A stretch of 64,000 nt of DNA from CATOSK01 sp963665735 (lineage in GTDB: Bacteria; Chloroflexota; Dehalococcoidia; Lucifugimonadales; UBA3495): positions 1,364,001 to 1,428,000 of the forward strand of contig OY762444.1 in assembly GCA_963665735.1 (NCBI GenBank). Reading direction: 5' to 3'. Positions 26,967 through 35,498 of the stretch are shown here, one piece after another. The notes beneath the pieces were generated by a model. That model did not search any database and was not told where the DNA came from. It saw nothing but the letters and a program-made list of their open reading frames with translations. The translations under genes and the position numbers were made by a program. Position 1 is the first letter of the stretch, and each line of letters opens with the position of its first letter.

Positions 26967-27464
26967 ATGACCGCTCAACCTCTTCCCAACACATCCGATT
27001 CTAACGACTACTTCACCATCAGCCGTCAATTTGTTGCCCACGCCAGGGAACAACTGGAACAGGGAGACCGGCTCCAAGCGTCGGAGAAGGTCTGGGGCGC
27101 CGCCAATTACGCCCTGAAAGCCGTCGCCATTCAACGCGGCTGGCGTCACCAGGGACAGCGCACCATTTTCGCCATCGCCAACCAGCTTTCGGAAGAATTG
27201 CAAGACCCTTCCTATTCGGCAGGATTGTTGAATGCCAGGGCCATTCACTACAACTTTTACGACAACGACCTTGACGAAGACGACATAGACCGGGGCATAG
27301 AATCCGTGGCGAACTACGTGGCGGAACTGGACCGGGTGCGGGCCGCCCCGCCCCGTCCCTTCACGGTCAGCAATCACCGGGACCAGGACCGTCTGCGGCG
27401 ACTGTTGGGCGAAACCCCTGCTATCGGCGCCCATTCCGAAAGGGGATTCGTCCAGTCCGCCTAG
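26967..27464 (+). CDS. PaREP1-like protein, third of three
   Basis: 165 residues, differing from the preceding copy at scattered positions (for example DNDLDEDDIDRGIESVANYVAEL). GAGAAGGAA precedes the ATG. Its upstream region (26811-26960) contains a single ATTCCGGC palindrome and an inverted GGTGAC/GTCACC pair not found before the second copy, so the duplication carried the coding region with little upstream DNA. Confidence 0.72.
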   Translation: MTAQPLPNTSDSNDYFTISRQFVAHAREQLEQGDRLQASEKVWGAANYALKAVAIQRGWRHQGQRTIFAIANQLSEELQDPSYSAGLLNARAIHYNFYDNDLDEDDIDRGIESVANYVAELDRVRAAPPRPFTVSNHRDQDRLRRLLGETPAIGAHSERGFVQSA

Positions 27465-27590
27465 TCTTGCCAACCAACCCCATACCGGGCATACTTTCCC
27501 CGGCCATCATAGCCCCAAAGGTCCCTCAACTTCCCCAGGAATATCCCCCGACTCTCCCTTTCTTGAATGGGGAGACATTGGAGACTGCTC

Positions 27591-28337
27591 ATGGATACCG
27601 GCCTCGCCGGCAAGACCGTACTAATCACTGGGGCCACCCGCAACCACGGGCGGGCCAGCGCCGTGGCTTTCGCCGCCGAAGGCGCCAACCTGTTGCTCTG
27701 CACCCGCCAGAGCATGGACCGGCTGGAAGAGACCGCGCAAATGGCCTCTGCCACCGGCGTCCGCGTCTTGACCCAGCTTTGCGACGTTACCGACCCGGCT
27801 CAGGTCAACGACTTGGTACAGACCGGCAATGCCGAGTTTGGCAGTGTTGACGTGGTGGTCAACAACGCCGGCTGGCGCGCCCGGGGCAGCCTGCTGGACA
27901 TTACCGCCGACCAGTGGGAAGCGGCCTTGGCCGTCAACGTCCATGCCCCCTTTATCATGTGCCAGGCCGTCATCCCCGGCATGAAGGAACGGCGTTGGGG
28001 CCGCATCATCAACTATTCCGGCATCGCTCCTTTCCGGGGCGCTTCCGGCCAGGGAACCCTGAAGCGGGCCAATGAAGGCTTGACCCGCGCCATCGCCAAG
28101 GAATACGGCCGGTACAACATCACCGCCAACTGCATCGGCCCCGGCAGCATTGACGTGGAACGCACCGCCGGGCAGGAATCGGGCCACGAAACCGCCACCG
28201 AACTGCCCCACGTTCCCGTGCCCCGGCATGGCACCGTCCAGGAATGTTCCGCCACCGTGGTATTTCTGGCCAGCGAGCAAGCCGCCTACGTCACCGGCCA
28301 GACCTGGCTGGTCAACGGCGGCGCATATTTCCTCTAA
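27591..28337 (+). CDS. SDR-family protein lacking the catalytic tyrosine
   Basis: 248 residues with a clear Rossmann start (KTVLITGATRNHGRASAVAFAAEG), NNAG at 91-94, Ser143, and a normal SDR end (FLASEQAAYVTGQTWLVNGG). In the YxxxK motif the lysine is present (K158), but Gln154 stands where Tyr should be (GQGTLKRANEGLTRA). Such a change normally abolishes oxidoreductase activity, so it may use another mechanism or be non-catalytic. A second, more degenerate SDR follows after 42 bases, then a bifunctional aldolase/SDR: probably one sugar- or acid-related operon. Confidence 0.85.
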   Translation: MDTGLAGKTVLITGATRNHGRASAVAFAAEGANLLLCTRQSMDRLEETAQMASATGVRVLTQLCDVTDPAQVNDLVQTGNAEFGSVDVVVNNAGWRARGSLLDITADQWEAALAVNVHAPFIMCQAVIPGMKERRWGRIINYSGIAPFRGASGQGTLKRANEGLTRAIAKEYGRYNITANCIGPGSIDVERTAGQESGHETATELPHVPVPRHGTVQECSATVVFLASEQAAYVTGQTWLVNGGAYFL

Positions 28338-28379
28338 ACGGTAATCCTAAATCCTGTTGCAATCAAGAAAGGCCCGCCA

Positions 28380-29123
28380 GTGGAAACCAACCTGCACGGC
28401 AAGACCGTCCTGATTACCGAGGCCGCCCGCAACTTCGGCCCGGAAACCGCCCTGGCCTTCGCCGCCGAGGGCGCCAACCTTATCCTGGGGACCGACGGCC
28501 CGGAAGAAGAGTTGCAATCCGTCGTCACCCAGGCCCACGACCGGGGAGCCTTCGCCGTCATTCCCGTCGCCTGGGACGTTTCCGACGCTGCCCAGGTGGA
28601 AAGCATAATCCGGGAATGTTCCACGACAATGGGCAGCCCGGACGTGGTGATAAACAACGCCTCGCTGCCCATGTCGGCCCGGTCTTTGGAAGAAATATCC
28701 TTCGAGGAATGGGAACGCAAGCTCCGGGTGGAAGTCACCGGAACCACCGTGGTCTGCAAGGCCGTTCTGCCGGCGATGATTGAACGACAGTGGGGCCGCA
28801 TCATCACCTACGTCGGGCTTCCCGCTTTCCTGGGTTCCAACGCGCCGGACAGCGCGGCGGAACTGGGCATGGTTGGACTGGCCCGCGGCATCGCCCGCGA
28901 TTACGGCAAATTCAACATCACCGCCAACTGCATTGGCCCCGGCGGAATTGAGTCCGCCGAAGAATTGGGAACATTATCCTTCCCGCCCGACGACGGCGAC
29001 CCCATCCCCCGCTGGGGCAACCAACGGGAACTGTCCTTCTTGGCGGTTTGTCTTGCCAGCGAGGACGCCGGCTATGTCACCGGCCAATGCCTGCTGGCCA
29101 ACGGCGGCAAATACTTCCTGTAA
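28380..29123 (+). CDS. SDR-like protein with degenerate nucleotide and catalytic sites
   Basis: 247 residues from a GTG; AAGAAAGG lies upstream. The SDR fold is recognisable (KTVLITEAARNFGPETALAFAAEG; VINNAS; FNITANCIGPGGIES; GYVTGQCLLANGGKYFL), but key residues differ: Glu14 replaces the first Gly of TGxxxGxG, Val145 the catalytic Ser, Asp157 the Tyr and Glu161 the Lys. It is probably a pseudo-enzyme or regulatory partner of the upstream SDR, with which it shares overall similarity and an identical FNITANCIGPG/YNITANCIGPG block. Confidence 0.82.
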   Translation: METNLHGKTVLITEAARNFGPETALAFAAEGANLILGTDGPEEELQSVVTQAHDRGAFAVIPVAWDVSDAAQVESIIRECSTTMGSPDVVINNASLPMSARSLEEISFEEWERKLRVEVTGTTVVCKAVLPAMIERQWGRIITYVGLPAFLGSNAPDSAAELGMVGLARGIARDYGKFNITANCIGPGGIESAEELGTLSFPPDDGDPIPRWGNQRELSFLAVCLASEDAGYVTGQCLLANGGKYFL

Positions 29124-29186
29124 AACCCTGCTCCGAAACCATGCCCATGCCTACCGGCAACTCCCGGAACCAATAGAAAAGCTCCC

Positions 29187-29219
29187 TCCCCCTATTCAGG
29201 GGGAGGGTTGGGGTAGGGG
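29187..29219. repeat. CTCCCCCT/AGGGGGAG repeat element
   Basis: A short palindrome CTCCCCCTATTCAGGGGGAG is followed by a G-rich tail (GGTTGGGGTAGGGG). The same element recurs near 5602, 6211, 6301, 6487, 34463 and 57865, mostly just after or between genes. It may act as a weak terminator. Confidence 0.55.
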
Positions 29220-29267
29220 TGGTTCCCCCCGCAGCATCCGAAAATCCGCGCCACGAGAGGCAGCTTT

Positions 29268-31322
29268 ATGGACAACCGATGGTCTGACGGCCACGCCCAC
29301 GATTTAGACGAACTGGACAAGCTCGTTTACATGAGCAACCTCATCGGCGCGGACACCTCTCTGGTGGTCTGGGGCGGCGGCAACACATCCATCAAAGTCA
29401 CCGAAACCGACTTCAAGGGCCGCGACGTTCCCGCCATGTGGATTAAAGGCTCCGGTTCGGATATGAAGTCCATCGTCCGCCGCCAGTTCCCCCGCCTCAA
29501 CCTGGACGACATTCTGCCTCTTTTCCAACGGGATGAAATGTCCGACGAGGACATGGTGGCCTACCTGGAACACTGCTTGATGGATCCTGGCTCTCCCCGC
29601 CCGTCCATCGAAACCCTGCTCCACGCCTTCCTGCCCTTTATGAGCGTCGCCCACTCCCACGCCGATGCGGTGGTGGCACTGACCAACAACCGGGATTCCG
29701 CATCGGCGCTGCAACGGGTTTACGGAGATACCGTAGCCGTCGTTGACTACTTCCGCCCCGGCTTCAAGCTGTCCAAGCTGGTGGGGCTGGCCGTGAAAGA
29801 GTCGCCGTCCGTCCAGGGCGTTGTGCTGGTCAACCACGGCCTGTTTACATGGGGCGACACCACCAGGGACGCCTACGCCCGCCATATTGACCTGGTGAAC
29901 TTGGCCGAAGAGTTCATCCGCTCCGGTTCCAAGACCGTCTTTGGCGGATGGGCGGCTGCTCCCTTGACCCAGGACGACCGCCGCCGCATCGCTGCCCAAA
30001 TCGCCCCCACCCTGCGGGGCCTGGTCAGCGGCCGGCAGGGGATGGTCTTGCGTTTCGATGATTCCCCCGACGTGCTGGAATTTATCGGCAGCGCCCACGG
30101 CCAGCGGCTTAGCGCCATCGGCCCGGCTACCCCCGACCACCTGATTCACACCAAGCGCAAGCCCCTGTGGATTGACGTATCCAATTCTTCCGATGCCCCG
30201 GCTATTCGGGAGAGTCTGCCCGGCGAGCTGGAAACCTACACCGCCGAATATGCCGACTGGTACGAATCCTGCACCGCCGGGGAACACCCCATGCTTGACC
30301 CCAACCCGCGGGTGATATTGCTGCCCGGCGTCGGGATGTGGACTACCGGCAAGGATGCCCTGGCCGCCCAGATTGCCGGCGACATTTACCACCACACCAT
30401 CAGCGTCATCGGGTCGGCCCAGGCCAACAGCGAGTTTACGTCGCTGACTCCCCAGGACGCCTACGATGCCGAATACTGGCCCTTGGAGCTTTACAAGCTG
30501 ACGCTGGCCCCGCCGGAAAAGGAACTGGCCCGGCGGGTGGCCCTGGTCACCGGGGCGGCCAGCGGCATCGGCAAGGCCATCGCGCTGCGGCTAGCCCAAG
30601 AGGGCGCTCACGTCGTTGTCACCGACATTGACGTTGAGGGCGGCATGGCCGTGGCCGAGGAAATCAACCGGGCCAACGGGCCGGGCCGCAGCGTCGCCCT
30701 GTCCATGAACGTCGCATCGGAATCCGACGTTGCCCAGGCGTTCCAGGACTTGCGGCTGGCCTATGGCGGGTTGGACATTCTGGTTTCCAACGCCGGAATT
30801 GCACCCGTCGGCGCCATTGACCGCCTGACCTTGGCCCAGTGGCAGCAGGCTTTGGACATCAACACCACCGGGCATTTCCTGGTGGCCGCCGAGGCCGTCC
30901 GGCTTATGAAGGAACAGGGAACCGGCGGCAGCCTGGTATTCATCGGCACCAAGAACGTGCCGGCGCCGGGGGCCGACTTCGGCGCTTACAGCGTATCCAA
31001 GGCGGCCGAAGTGCAACTGGCCCGCGTGCTGGCGTTGGAAAACGGGCAGCACGGCATCCGGGTCAACGTGGTCAACCCCGACGCCATTTTCCAGGGTTCC
31101 CGCCTGTGGTCTGACGAGGTCCGTCAGGAACGGGCTGCGGCCCACGGCGTTTCGTTGGACCAGCTGGAGGACTTCTACCACCAACGCACCCTGCTCAAGA
31201 CCCAAATCCGGGCCGAAGATGTGGCGGAGACGGTTCTGTTCCTGGCCTCCGACCGTTCCTCCCGCACCACCGGAGCCATGATTCCGGTGGACGGAGGCGT
31301 CCGCGAAGCCTTCCCCCGCTGA
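29268..31322 (+). CDS. Bifunctional class II aldolase / short-chain dehydrogenase
   Basis: 684 residues. Residues about 10-400 are a class II aldolase/adducin domain (SLVVWGGGNTSIK; metal-binding histidines in MSVAHSHADAVVAL and VLVNHGLFTWGD). Residues about 420-684 are an SDR with TGAASGIGKA, SNAGIAP and an intact YSVSKAAE active site. This fusion is known from rhamnose and fucose breakdown, where it cleaves a sugar 1-phosphate to lactaldehyde and oxidises the product. Unlike the two small SDRs upstream, its catalytic residues are complete. No sugar kinase or isomerase is nearby, so the exact sugar is unknown. Confidence 0.9.
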   Translation: MDNRWSDGHAHDLDELDKLVYMSNLIGADTSLVVWGGGNTSIKVTETDFKGRDVPAMWIKGSGSDMKSIVRRQFPRLNLDDILPLFQRDEMSDEDMVAYLEHCLMDPGSPRPSIETLLHAFLPFMSVAHSHADAVVALTNNRDSASALQRVYGDTVAVVDYFRPGFKLSKLVGLAVKESPSVQGVVLVNHGLFTWGDTTRDAYARHIDLVNLAEEFIRSGSKTVFGGWAAAPLTQDDRRRIAAQIAPTLRGLVSGRQGMVLRFDDSPDVLEFIGSAHGQRLSAIGPATPDHLIHTKRKPLWIDVSNSSDAPAIRESLPGELETYTAEYADWYESCTAGEHPMLDPNPRVILLPGVGMWTTGKDALAAQIAGDIYHHTISVIGSAQANSEFTSLTPQDAYDAEYWPLELYKLTLAPPEKELARRVALVTGAASGIGKAIALRLAQEGAHVVVTDIDVEGGMAVAEEINRANGPGRSVALSMNVASESDVAQAFQDLRLAYGGLDILVSNAGIAPVGAIDRLTLAQWQQALDINTTGHFLVAAEAVRLMKEQGTGGSLVFIGTKNVPAPGADFGAYSVSKAAEVQLARVLALENGQHGIRVNVVNPDAIFQGSRLWSDEVRQERAAAHGVSLDQLEDFYHQRTLLKTQIRAEDVAETVLFLASDRSSRTTGAMIPVDGGVREAFPR

Positions 31323-31420
31323 CCACGCCGCCGCCACGGTTGCGACGGGCCGGCCCGTGGTGTTACATTGGCCGAGTCAACCCGCCGGGATGCCCGTTCA
31401 CGGTCTCAGGAGAAAGCTCC

Positions 31421-31879
31421 ATGTCCCCGGAAATGACCAACTTCATCGCGATAATAGGGACGGGCATAGCCTTGGCAGGCCTGATGCTGGCCCTTTTTCG
31501 AATGCAAAACCGCCGCTTCGACGATGTGAACCGTCGCATTGACGATTTGGAGGCTCATACCAACCAGCGCATCAACGATTTAGAAGTCCACACCAACCGT
31601 CGCTTTGACGATGTGAACCGCCGATTCGACGATGTAAATAGGCAGTTCGACGATGTAAATAGGCACTTCGACGATGTGAACCGCCGCTTCGACGACGTTC
31701 ACCAACGATTTAACGACATAAGCGAGCGATTTAGCGACATGAACGCACGTTTAGACGACAACACCCGGCGCATCGAAATTGTGCAAACCCGCGTTGAGGG
31801 CTTGGCGGAGGAAGTGGCCGAAGTCAAGGGCGCCTTAACCGTTATCCGCGATGTGCTCCAGGCTCGCGCCGGCCAATAG
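31421..31879 (+). CDS. Membrane-anchored heptad-repeat coiled-coil protein (long copy)
   Basis: 152 residues from the ATG at 31421 (AGGAGAAAG upstream). One N-terminal helix (FIAIIGTGIALAGLMLALF) is followed by a run of seven-residue repeats of the type NRRFDDV, about ten in all, then a conserved coiled-coil end (IEIVQTRVEGLAEEVAEVKG). The heptad spacing predicts a long parallel coiled coil anchored in the membrane, with most of the protein on one side. At DNA level the repeats are 21-base near-identical units. A shorter copy follows at 31990. Confidence 0.75.
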   Translation: MSPEMTNFIAIIGTGIALAGLMLALFRMQNRRFDDVNRRIDDLEAHTNQRINDLEVHTNRRFDDVNRRFDDVNRQFDDVNRHFDDVNRRFDDVHQRFNDISERFSDMNARLDDNTRRIEIVQTRVEGLAEEVAEVKGALTVIRDVLQARAGQ

Positions 31880-31989
31880 CCGACGGGCCTCTGTCGCGGT
31901 TGCAGCGGGCCAGCCCCTGGCGTTACATTGGCCGAGTCAACCCGCTGCCCCGCCGGGATTCCGGCCTTACGGTTTCAGGAGAAAGCCTT

Positions 31990-32331
31990 ATGTCCCCGGA
32001 AATGACCAACTTCATCGCGATAATTGGGACGGGCCTGACATTAGCAACCCTGATGCTGGCCCTTTTCCGAATGCAAAACCGCCGCTTCGACGACGTGAAC
32101 CGGCGCATTGACGACTTGGAAGCCCATACCAACCAACGCTTTGACGGCGTTAACCGCCGCTTTGATGACATGAATCTGCGATTTAGCGACATGAACGCAC
32201 GTTTAGACGACAACACCCGGCGCATCGAAATTGTGCAAACCCGCGTTGAGGGCTTGGCGGAGGAAGTGGCCGAGGTCAAGGGCGCCCTGACCGTTATCCG
32301 CGACGTTCTCCAGGCTCGGGCGGGCCAATAG
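31990..32331 (+). CDS. Membrane-anchored heptad-repeat coiled-coil protein (short copy)
   Basis: 113 residues. The N-terminal helix and the C-terminal 50 residues are nearly identical to the preceding gene, but it has about five fewer heptads. The duplication includes about 70 bases upstream of the start (shared GTTACATTGGCCGAGTCAAC), so each copy carries the same leader and ribosome site. The copy-number difference in the 21-base units points to slippage or unequal exchange. Function unknown. Confidence 0.75.
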   Translation: MSPEMTNFIAIIGTGLTLATLMLALFRMQNRRFDDVNRRIDDLEAHTNQRFDGVNRRFDDMNLRFSDMNARLDDNTRRIEIVQTRVEGLAEEVAEVKGALTVIRDVLQARAGQ

Positions 32332-32430
32332 CCGACGGGTCAACCTTGCGGCAATTCCCATTAGTGTCTTCCCCTGTTGACCCGCCTCTCCCGTCATGCG
32401 TGACAACCTTTCCGGCCCCGAACGCCCCAA

Positions 32431-32925
32431 CTACCCCACAAACAACGTATATGTCGCGCCGGAACTGTGGGCCACCGTCTTGGGGTTCAGCAACCGGCGG
32501 TCAGGGGACAAGGCCCGCTCCGCAATTTCCAGGTTGATGGCCGGCACCTGCTCCAAGTTGCGGATTTCTTCCAGAGTGAAGAAACCGGCCCGGTCAACCT
32601 CGTGGTTGTCGGGCTGGGGGTTGGCATCCAGGGGATTCAGCAGCAGCACCACGTAAACGCTGTTGTCAACGTCCGGGTCATAGCGGTTGCGGATTCCCAG
32701 GACACCGCGCACCTCAGTGTTGACTCCCGCCTCTTCCAGGACTTCCCTCACCGCCGCCTGCTCGATGGTCTCGTCCGGTTCGACGAATCCGCCGGGCACC
32801 TGCCAATTGCCCCGGCCCCGGCCCCGGCGCGACGACCGCCGCACCAGCAGCAGCTTGCCCTCATGCACCACGGCGCCGCCCACGCCCACGTTGTACTTGC
32901 TGTTGTACCGCTCCGGAACCGGCAT
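32431..32925 (-). CDS. Nudix hydrolase
   Basis: 164 residues from the ATG at 32925. The Nudix box runs from residue 46 to 68: GFVEPDE, then RE (60-61), EE (64-65) and G67, the magnesium-binding and catalytic helix. The preceding WQVPGGFVEP and the strand GGAVVHEGKLLLVRR fit MutT/NUDT-like pyrophosphohydrolases that cleave X-linked nucleoside diphosphates. The substrate cannot be read. It is convergent with the coiled-coil genes and divergent from the MFS gene. Confidence 0.92.
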   Translation of the reverse strand: MPVPERYNSKYNVGVGGAVVHEGKLLLVRRSSRRGRGRGNWQVPGGFVEPDETIEQAAVREVLEEAGVNTEVRGVLGIRNRYDPDVDNSVYVVLLLNPLDANPQPDNHEVDRAGFFTLEEIRNLEQVPAINLEIAERALSPDRRLLNPKTVAHSSGATYTLFVG

Positions 32926-33115
32926 ATCCGCCCCCCTGGTTGCAGTGTCTTTAACGCCCATTCTACCCGACGCCGGGCCGTACCGCATACTAGCCCTTTG
33001 TCCCCCTGGCAAGCCGCCGTTGAATCACAGTCCCGTCAATCCAACAGTTAACCCGCCAATGGTGTTAGTCTAGGGGCGGCGCTTTGGATAACGTCACAGA
33101 ATCAAGGATGGCCCG

Positions 33116-34405
33116 GTGCAAACCCGACAACAGTTAGACCCGATTCGCCGCGCCCGGGGGCTTTTCTACGGCTGGTGGCTGGCCGCCCTGGCCGCCCTGG
33201 TGATGGTCATTGGAACGGTGCCGTTGTTCCAGGGCATGACCGCCTGGTTCGTGGTGCTGGAACAGACCTTCGGCTGGAACCGGGCCCAACTGGCCCTGGC
33301 CTTTTCCCTGACCCGCGTTGAAGGCTCAATCATGGGGCCGGTCAGCGGGTTTCTGATTGACCGGCTGGGGCCGCGGCGCATGGTCTTAATCGGGATGTTG
33401 GTGCTGGGCCTGGGGTTCCTGCTGTTCAGCCAGATACGGGGGTTGTGGCAATTTTACGTGGTCTTTATTGTAATGAGCGCCGGGGCCGGTCTGGGAACCT
33501 GGATGCCGATGATGACCGTCCTGAACAGTTGGTTCCTGCGCCGCCGCTCGACGGCGATGGCCGTTGCGATGGAAGGCTTTTCCCTGGGCGGCGTGCTGCT
33601 GGTGCCGCTCTTGGCCTGGGCCATTGACCCGGACATTGCCGGGCGTCCCGGCTGGCGGGCCACCGCTTTCGCCATTGGCGTATTCATCATAGCGGCGGCC
33701 TTCCCGTTGTCCCGGCTGGTACGCAACCGTCCGGAGGACTACGGCGTCGCTCCCGACGGCGACCCACCCCGGCCGGCGACTCGCACGGGGCAGCAGCCCG
33801 GACAACAGTACGGGTACACTTGGCAGCAGGCCATCCGCACCAGGGCTTTCTGGCTCATCACCTGGGGACACGCCTGCTCTTCCATCATCATCGTCACCAC
33901 GATGGTTCACCTGGGGCCGATGCTCACCGACCGCGGCTTTTCCCTGCAAACGGTGGGGTGGGTGGTGTCGGTGCAAACCGCCGTCAGCGCCGTTTCCACC
34001 CTGGCCGGGGGCTACATCGGCGACCGCGTGCCGGTACGCATCGCCATTTTCGCGTTTTCGTCCTTGCAATCGGTGGCTTTGGTGGCGCTGCTGGCGGCCA
34101 ACTCCATCGGTATGGTCATGCTTTTCGCGGTGCTGATGGGCATTGGCTTTGGCGGGCGCAACCCCATGACCACCTCCATCCGCGGGGTGTATTTCGGACG
34201 CCAGGCTTTCGCCAGCATTACCGGCATTTCGATGGTTCCGATGAACGCGCTGCTGCTGGCGGCGCCGCTGTTTGCCGGAGTCATGTTCGACCTGCGGGGC
34301 AGTTACGTCCTGCCGCTGGCCGTCGCCGCCCTGGTTTCCTTCTTCGGCTCCGGGCTGTTCCTGTTCCTGGGCCAGCCGTCGCCCCCACCGCCCCGCCGGG
34401 TTTAG
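33116..34405 (+). CDS. MFS transporter (monocarboxylate/oxalate-formate type)
   Basis: 429 residues from a GTG with AAGGA upstream. Twelve hydrophobic helices in two halves of six, split by a hydrophilic loop near 200-235. The loop after helix 2 holds FLIDRLGPRRMVLIG, the MFS motif A equivalent. GLFYGWWLAALAALVMVIG at the start is typical of the bacterial monocarboxylate or oxalate/formate branch, so a small organic anion is the likely cargo (inference). Monocistronic by position. Confidence 0.88.
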   Translation: MQTRQQLDPIRRARGLFYGWWLAALAALVMVIGTVPLFQGMTAWFVVLEQTFGWNRAQLALAFSLTRVEGSIMGPVSGFLIDRLGPRRMVLIGMLVLGLGFLLFSQIRGLWQFYVVFIVMSAGAGLGTWMPMMTVLNSWFLRRRSTAMAVAMEGFSLGGVLLVPLLAWAIDPDIAGRPGWRATAFAIGVFIIAAAFPLSRLVRNRPEDYGVAPDGDPPRPATRTGQQPGQQYGYTWQQAIRTRAFWLITWGHACSSIIIVTTMVHLGPMLTDRGFSLQTVGWVVSVQTAVSAVSTLAGGYIGDRVPVRIAIFAFSSLQSVALVALLAANSIGMVMLFAVLMGIGFGGRNPMTTSIRGVYFGRQAFASITGISMVPMNALLLAAPLFAGVMFDLRGSYVLPLAVAALVSFFGSGLFLFLGQPSPPPPRRV

Positions 34406-34462
34406 CGGGAAACCGCCGCATTGGAAAACCGGCCGCCTCTTGGCCCAGAGAGAGGGGGACGC

Positions 34463-34495
34463 ACCCCCTCCCCAACCCTCCCCCTGAGTAGCGGG
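34463..34495. repeat. CTCCCC/GGGGAG-type repeat after the MFS gene
   Basis: A C-rich stretch with CCCTCCCCCTGAGTAGCG belongs to the same class as 29187-29219. The rest of 34406-34637 holds a GTAGGGGCAAGGCCGGCAAT fragment and a TATAGT box near 34583 that could serve the selenoprotein gene; its -35 is weak. Confidence 0.45.
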
Positions 34496-34637
34496 CGGGG
34501 GTTTTGCCGGTAGGGGCAAGGCCGGCAATTACGGTTGTTTCAAGGAAACCGCCCCCAGCTGGGCAGAAACCGGGATTTTGCCGTATAGTTGTCAAGACCG
34601 TAGCAACCGTTACCCAAACCCCATTCTGGAGGGAATG

Positions 34638-35399
34638 ATGAGCGTTCACGTTTATACCAACCCTGGTTGATTCAGTTGCCGGACGTTAGAGGAATTCCTC
34701 ACGTCGAACGGTGTTCAGTTTGAGCACCACGATTTAGCCACCGATGCCCCCGCCCGGGAAGACCTGGATTCCCGCGGCATCAAGGCCGCCCCGGTGACCA
34801 TCATTGACGGTTCCGAGGTCATCATCGGCTACTATCCCAAGAAGTTGATTGCCGCCCTGGAACTGGACATCACGCCTGACCATGCCGGGCGCACTTCGTG
34901 GCTGGCCGAAAAGTATGACCGCATCCTAAACGCCACCATGCGGGCCACCCGGCAGCTTTCCCAGGAGCAATTGATGACCGAAGTTCCCTGGCGCCCGGAA
35001 CGGGTCAGGGATACCATCGTTCATATTCTGTCCTTCCCCGAACTGGCCTGGCACAGCCACGAGCATGGCAGTATGTCCACCGACGATATGCGGGCCTGCC
35101 GGGAGCGGTTGGCCGACGTGCTGACCGCCGACGCCATCACCGCCTACGGCGCGGGCGTCTGCGCCGACCTGGTGCGTTTCCTGGACAGCGGCAACACCGA
35201 GGGTTTTGACCGGGTGGTGCCGGCCCACTACGGCGGGGAGGTGACGGTGCTGGAACTGCTGAACATCATCCTGAGCCACAGCACCCACCACCTGAAGCAG
35301 GTTTACTGGTTCATGGAGACGGAACTGGGCGTCACGCCGGAAAACCCGGCCAGCGATGAGGACATGGAAGGCATTTTCACCCCGGCGCAGTTGATTTAG
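34638..35399 (+). CDS. Probable selenoprotein: glutaredoxin-like domain (UxxC) fused to DinB-like domain
   Basis: 253 residues if the TGA at 34668-34670 is read as selenocysteine. From the ATG at 34638 (GGAGGGA 3 bases before it) the frame reads MSVHVYTNPG-U-FSCRTLEEF, so the TGA is residue 11 and Cys14 completes a U-x-x-C glutaredoxin site. The cis-proline loop APVTIIDG (51-58) and GYYPKKL (64-70) complete the fold. Residues about 87-245 are a DinB-type four-helix bundle (WLAEKYDRIL; SHSTHHLKQVYWFME). A stem-loop follows the TGA. Conventional gene calling would start at 34794 and lose the redox domain. The alternative is a nonsense mutation, but its place on the redox cysteine argues for Sec. 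Likely a thiol or selenol oxidoreductase; the substrate is unknown. Confidence 0.75.
34679..34711 (+). promoter_or_regulatory. SECIS-like stem-loop downstream of the TGA
   Basis: GACGT (34682-34686) pairs with ACGTC (34701-34705); after a two-base TA bulge GAGG (34689-34692) pairs with CCTC (34697-34700) around an AATT loop. CCG/CGG can extend the base. The apical loop begins 22 bases after the TGA, inside the range reported for bacterial SECIS elements, and has guanines at the loop closing. This is the signal SelB would need. Confidence 0.55.
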
Positions 35400-35428
35400 C
35401 CGCCGCCGGGGAAACCCAAGGCGAAAAG

Positions 35429-35457
35429 GTAGGGGCGAGTACAAGACCCGCCCCTAC
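35429..35457. terminator. Hairpin GTAGGGGCG / CGCCCCTAC after the selenoprotein gene
   Basis: A 9-base arm GTAGGGGCG is repeated inverted as CGCCCCTAC around an imperfect inner part (AGTACAAGACC). It lies between the convergent selenoprotein and MBL-fold genes and may stop both transcripts; no T-tract. Confidence 0.45.
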
Positions 35458-35498
35458 CGTGTTGGTGTTGACGATGGTTCCGCCCGGACAACGCCCGG

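Noticed and set aside
34794..35399. DinB-like gene starting at the GTG at 34794
   Set aside because: There is no ribosome site there, and it would begin inside a thioredoxin fold (just at the cis-Pro loop). The upstream frame with TGA as Sec explains the sequence better.
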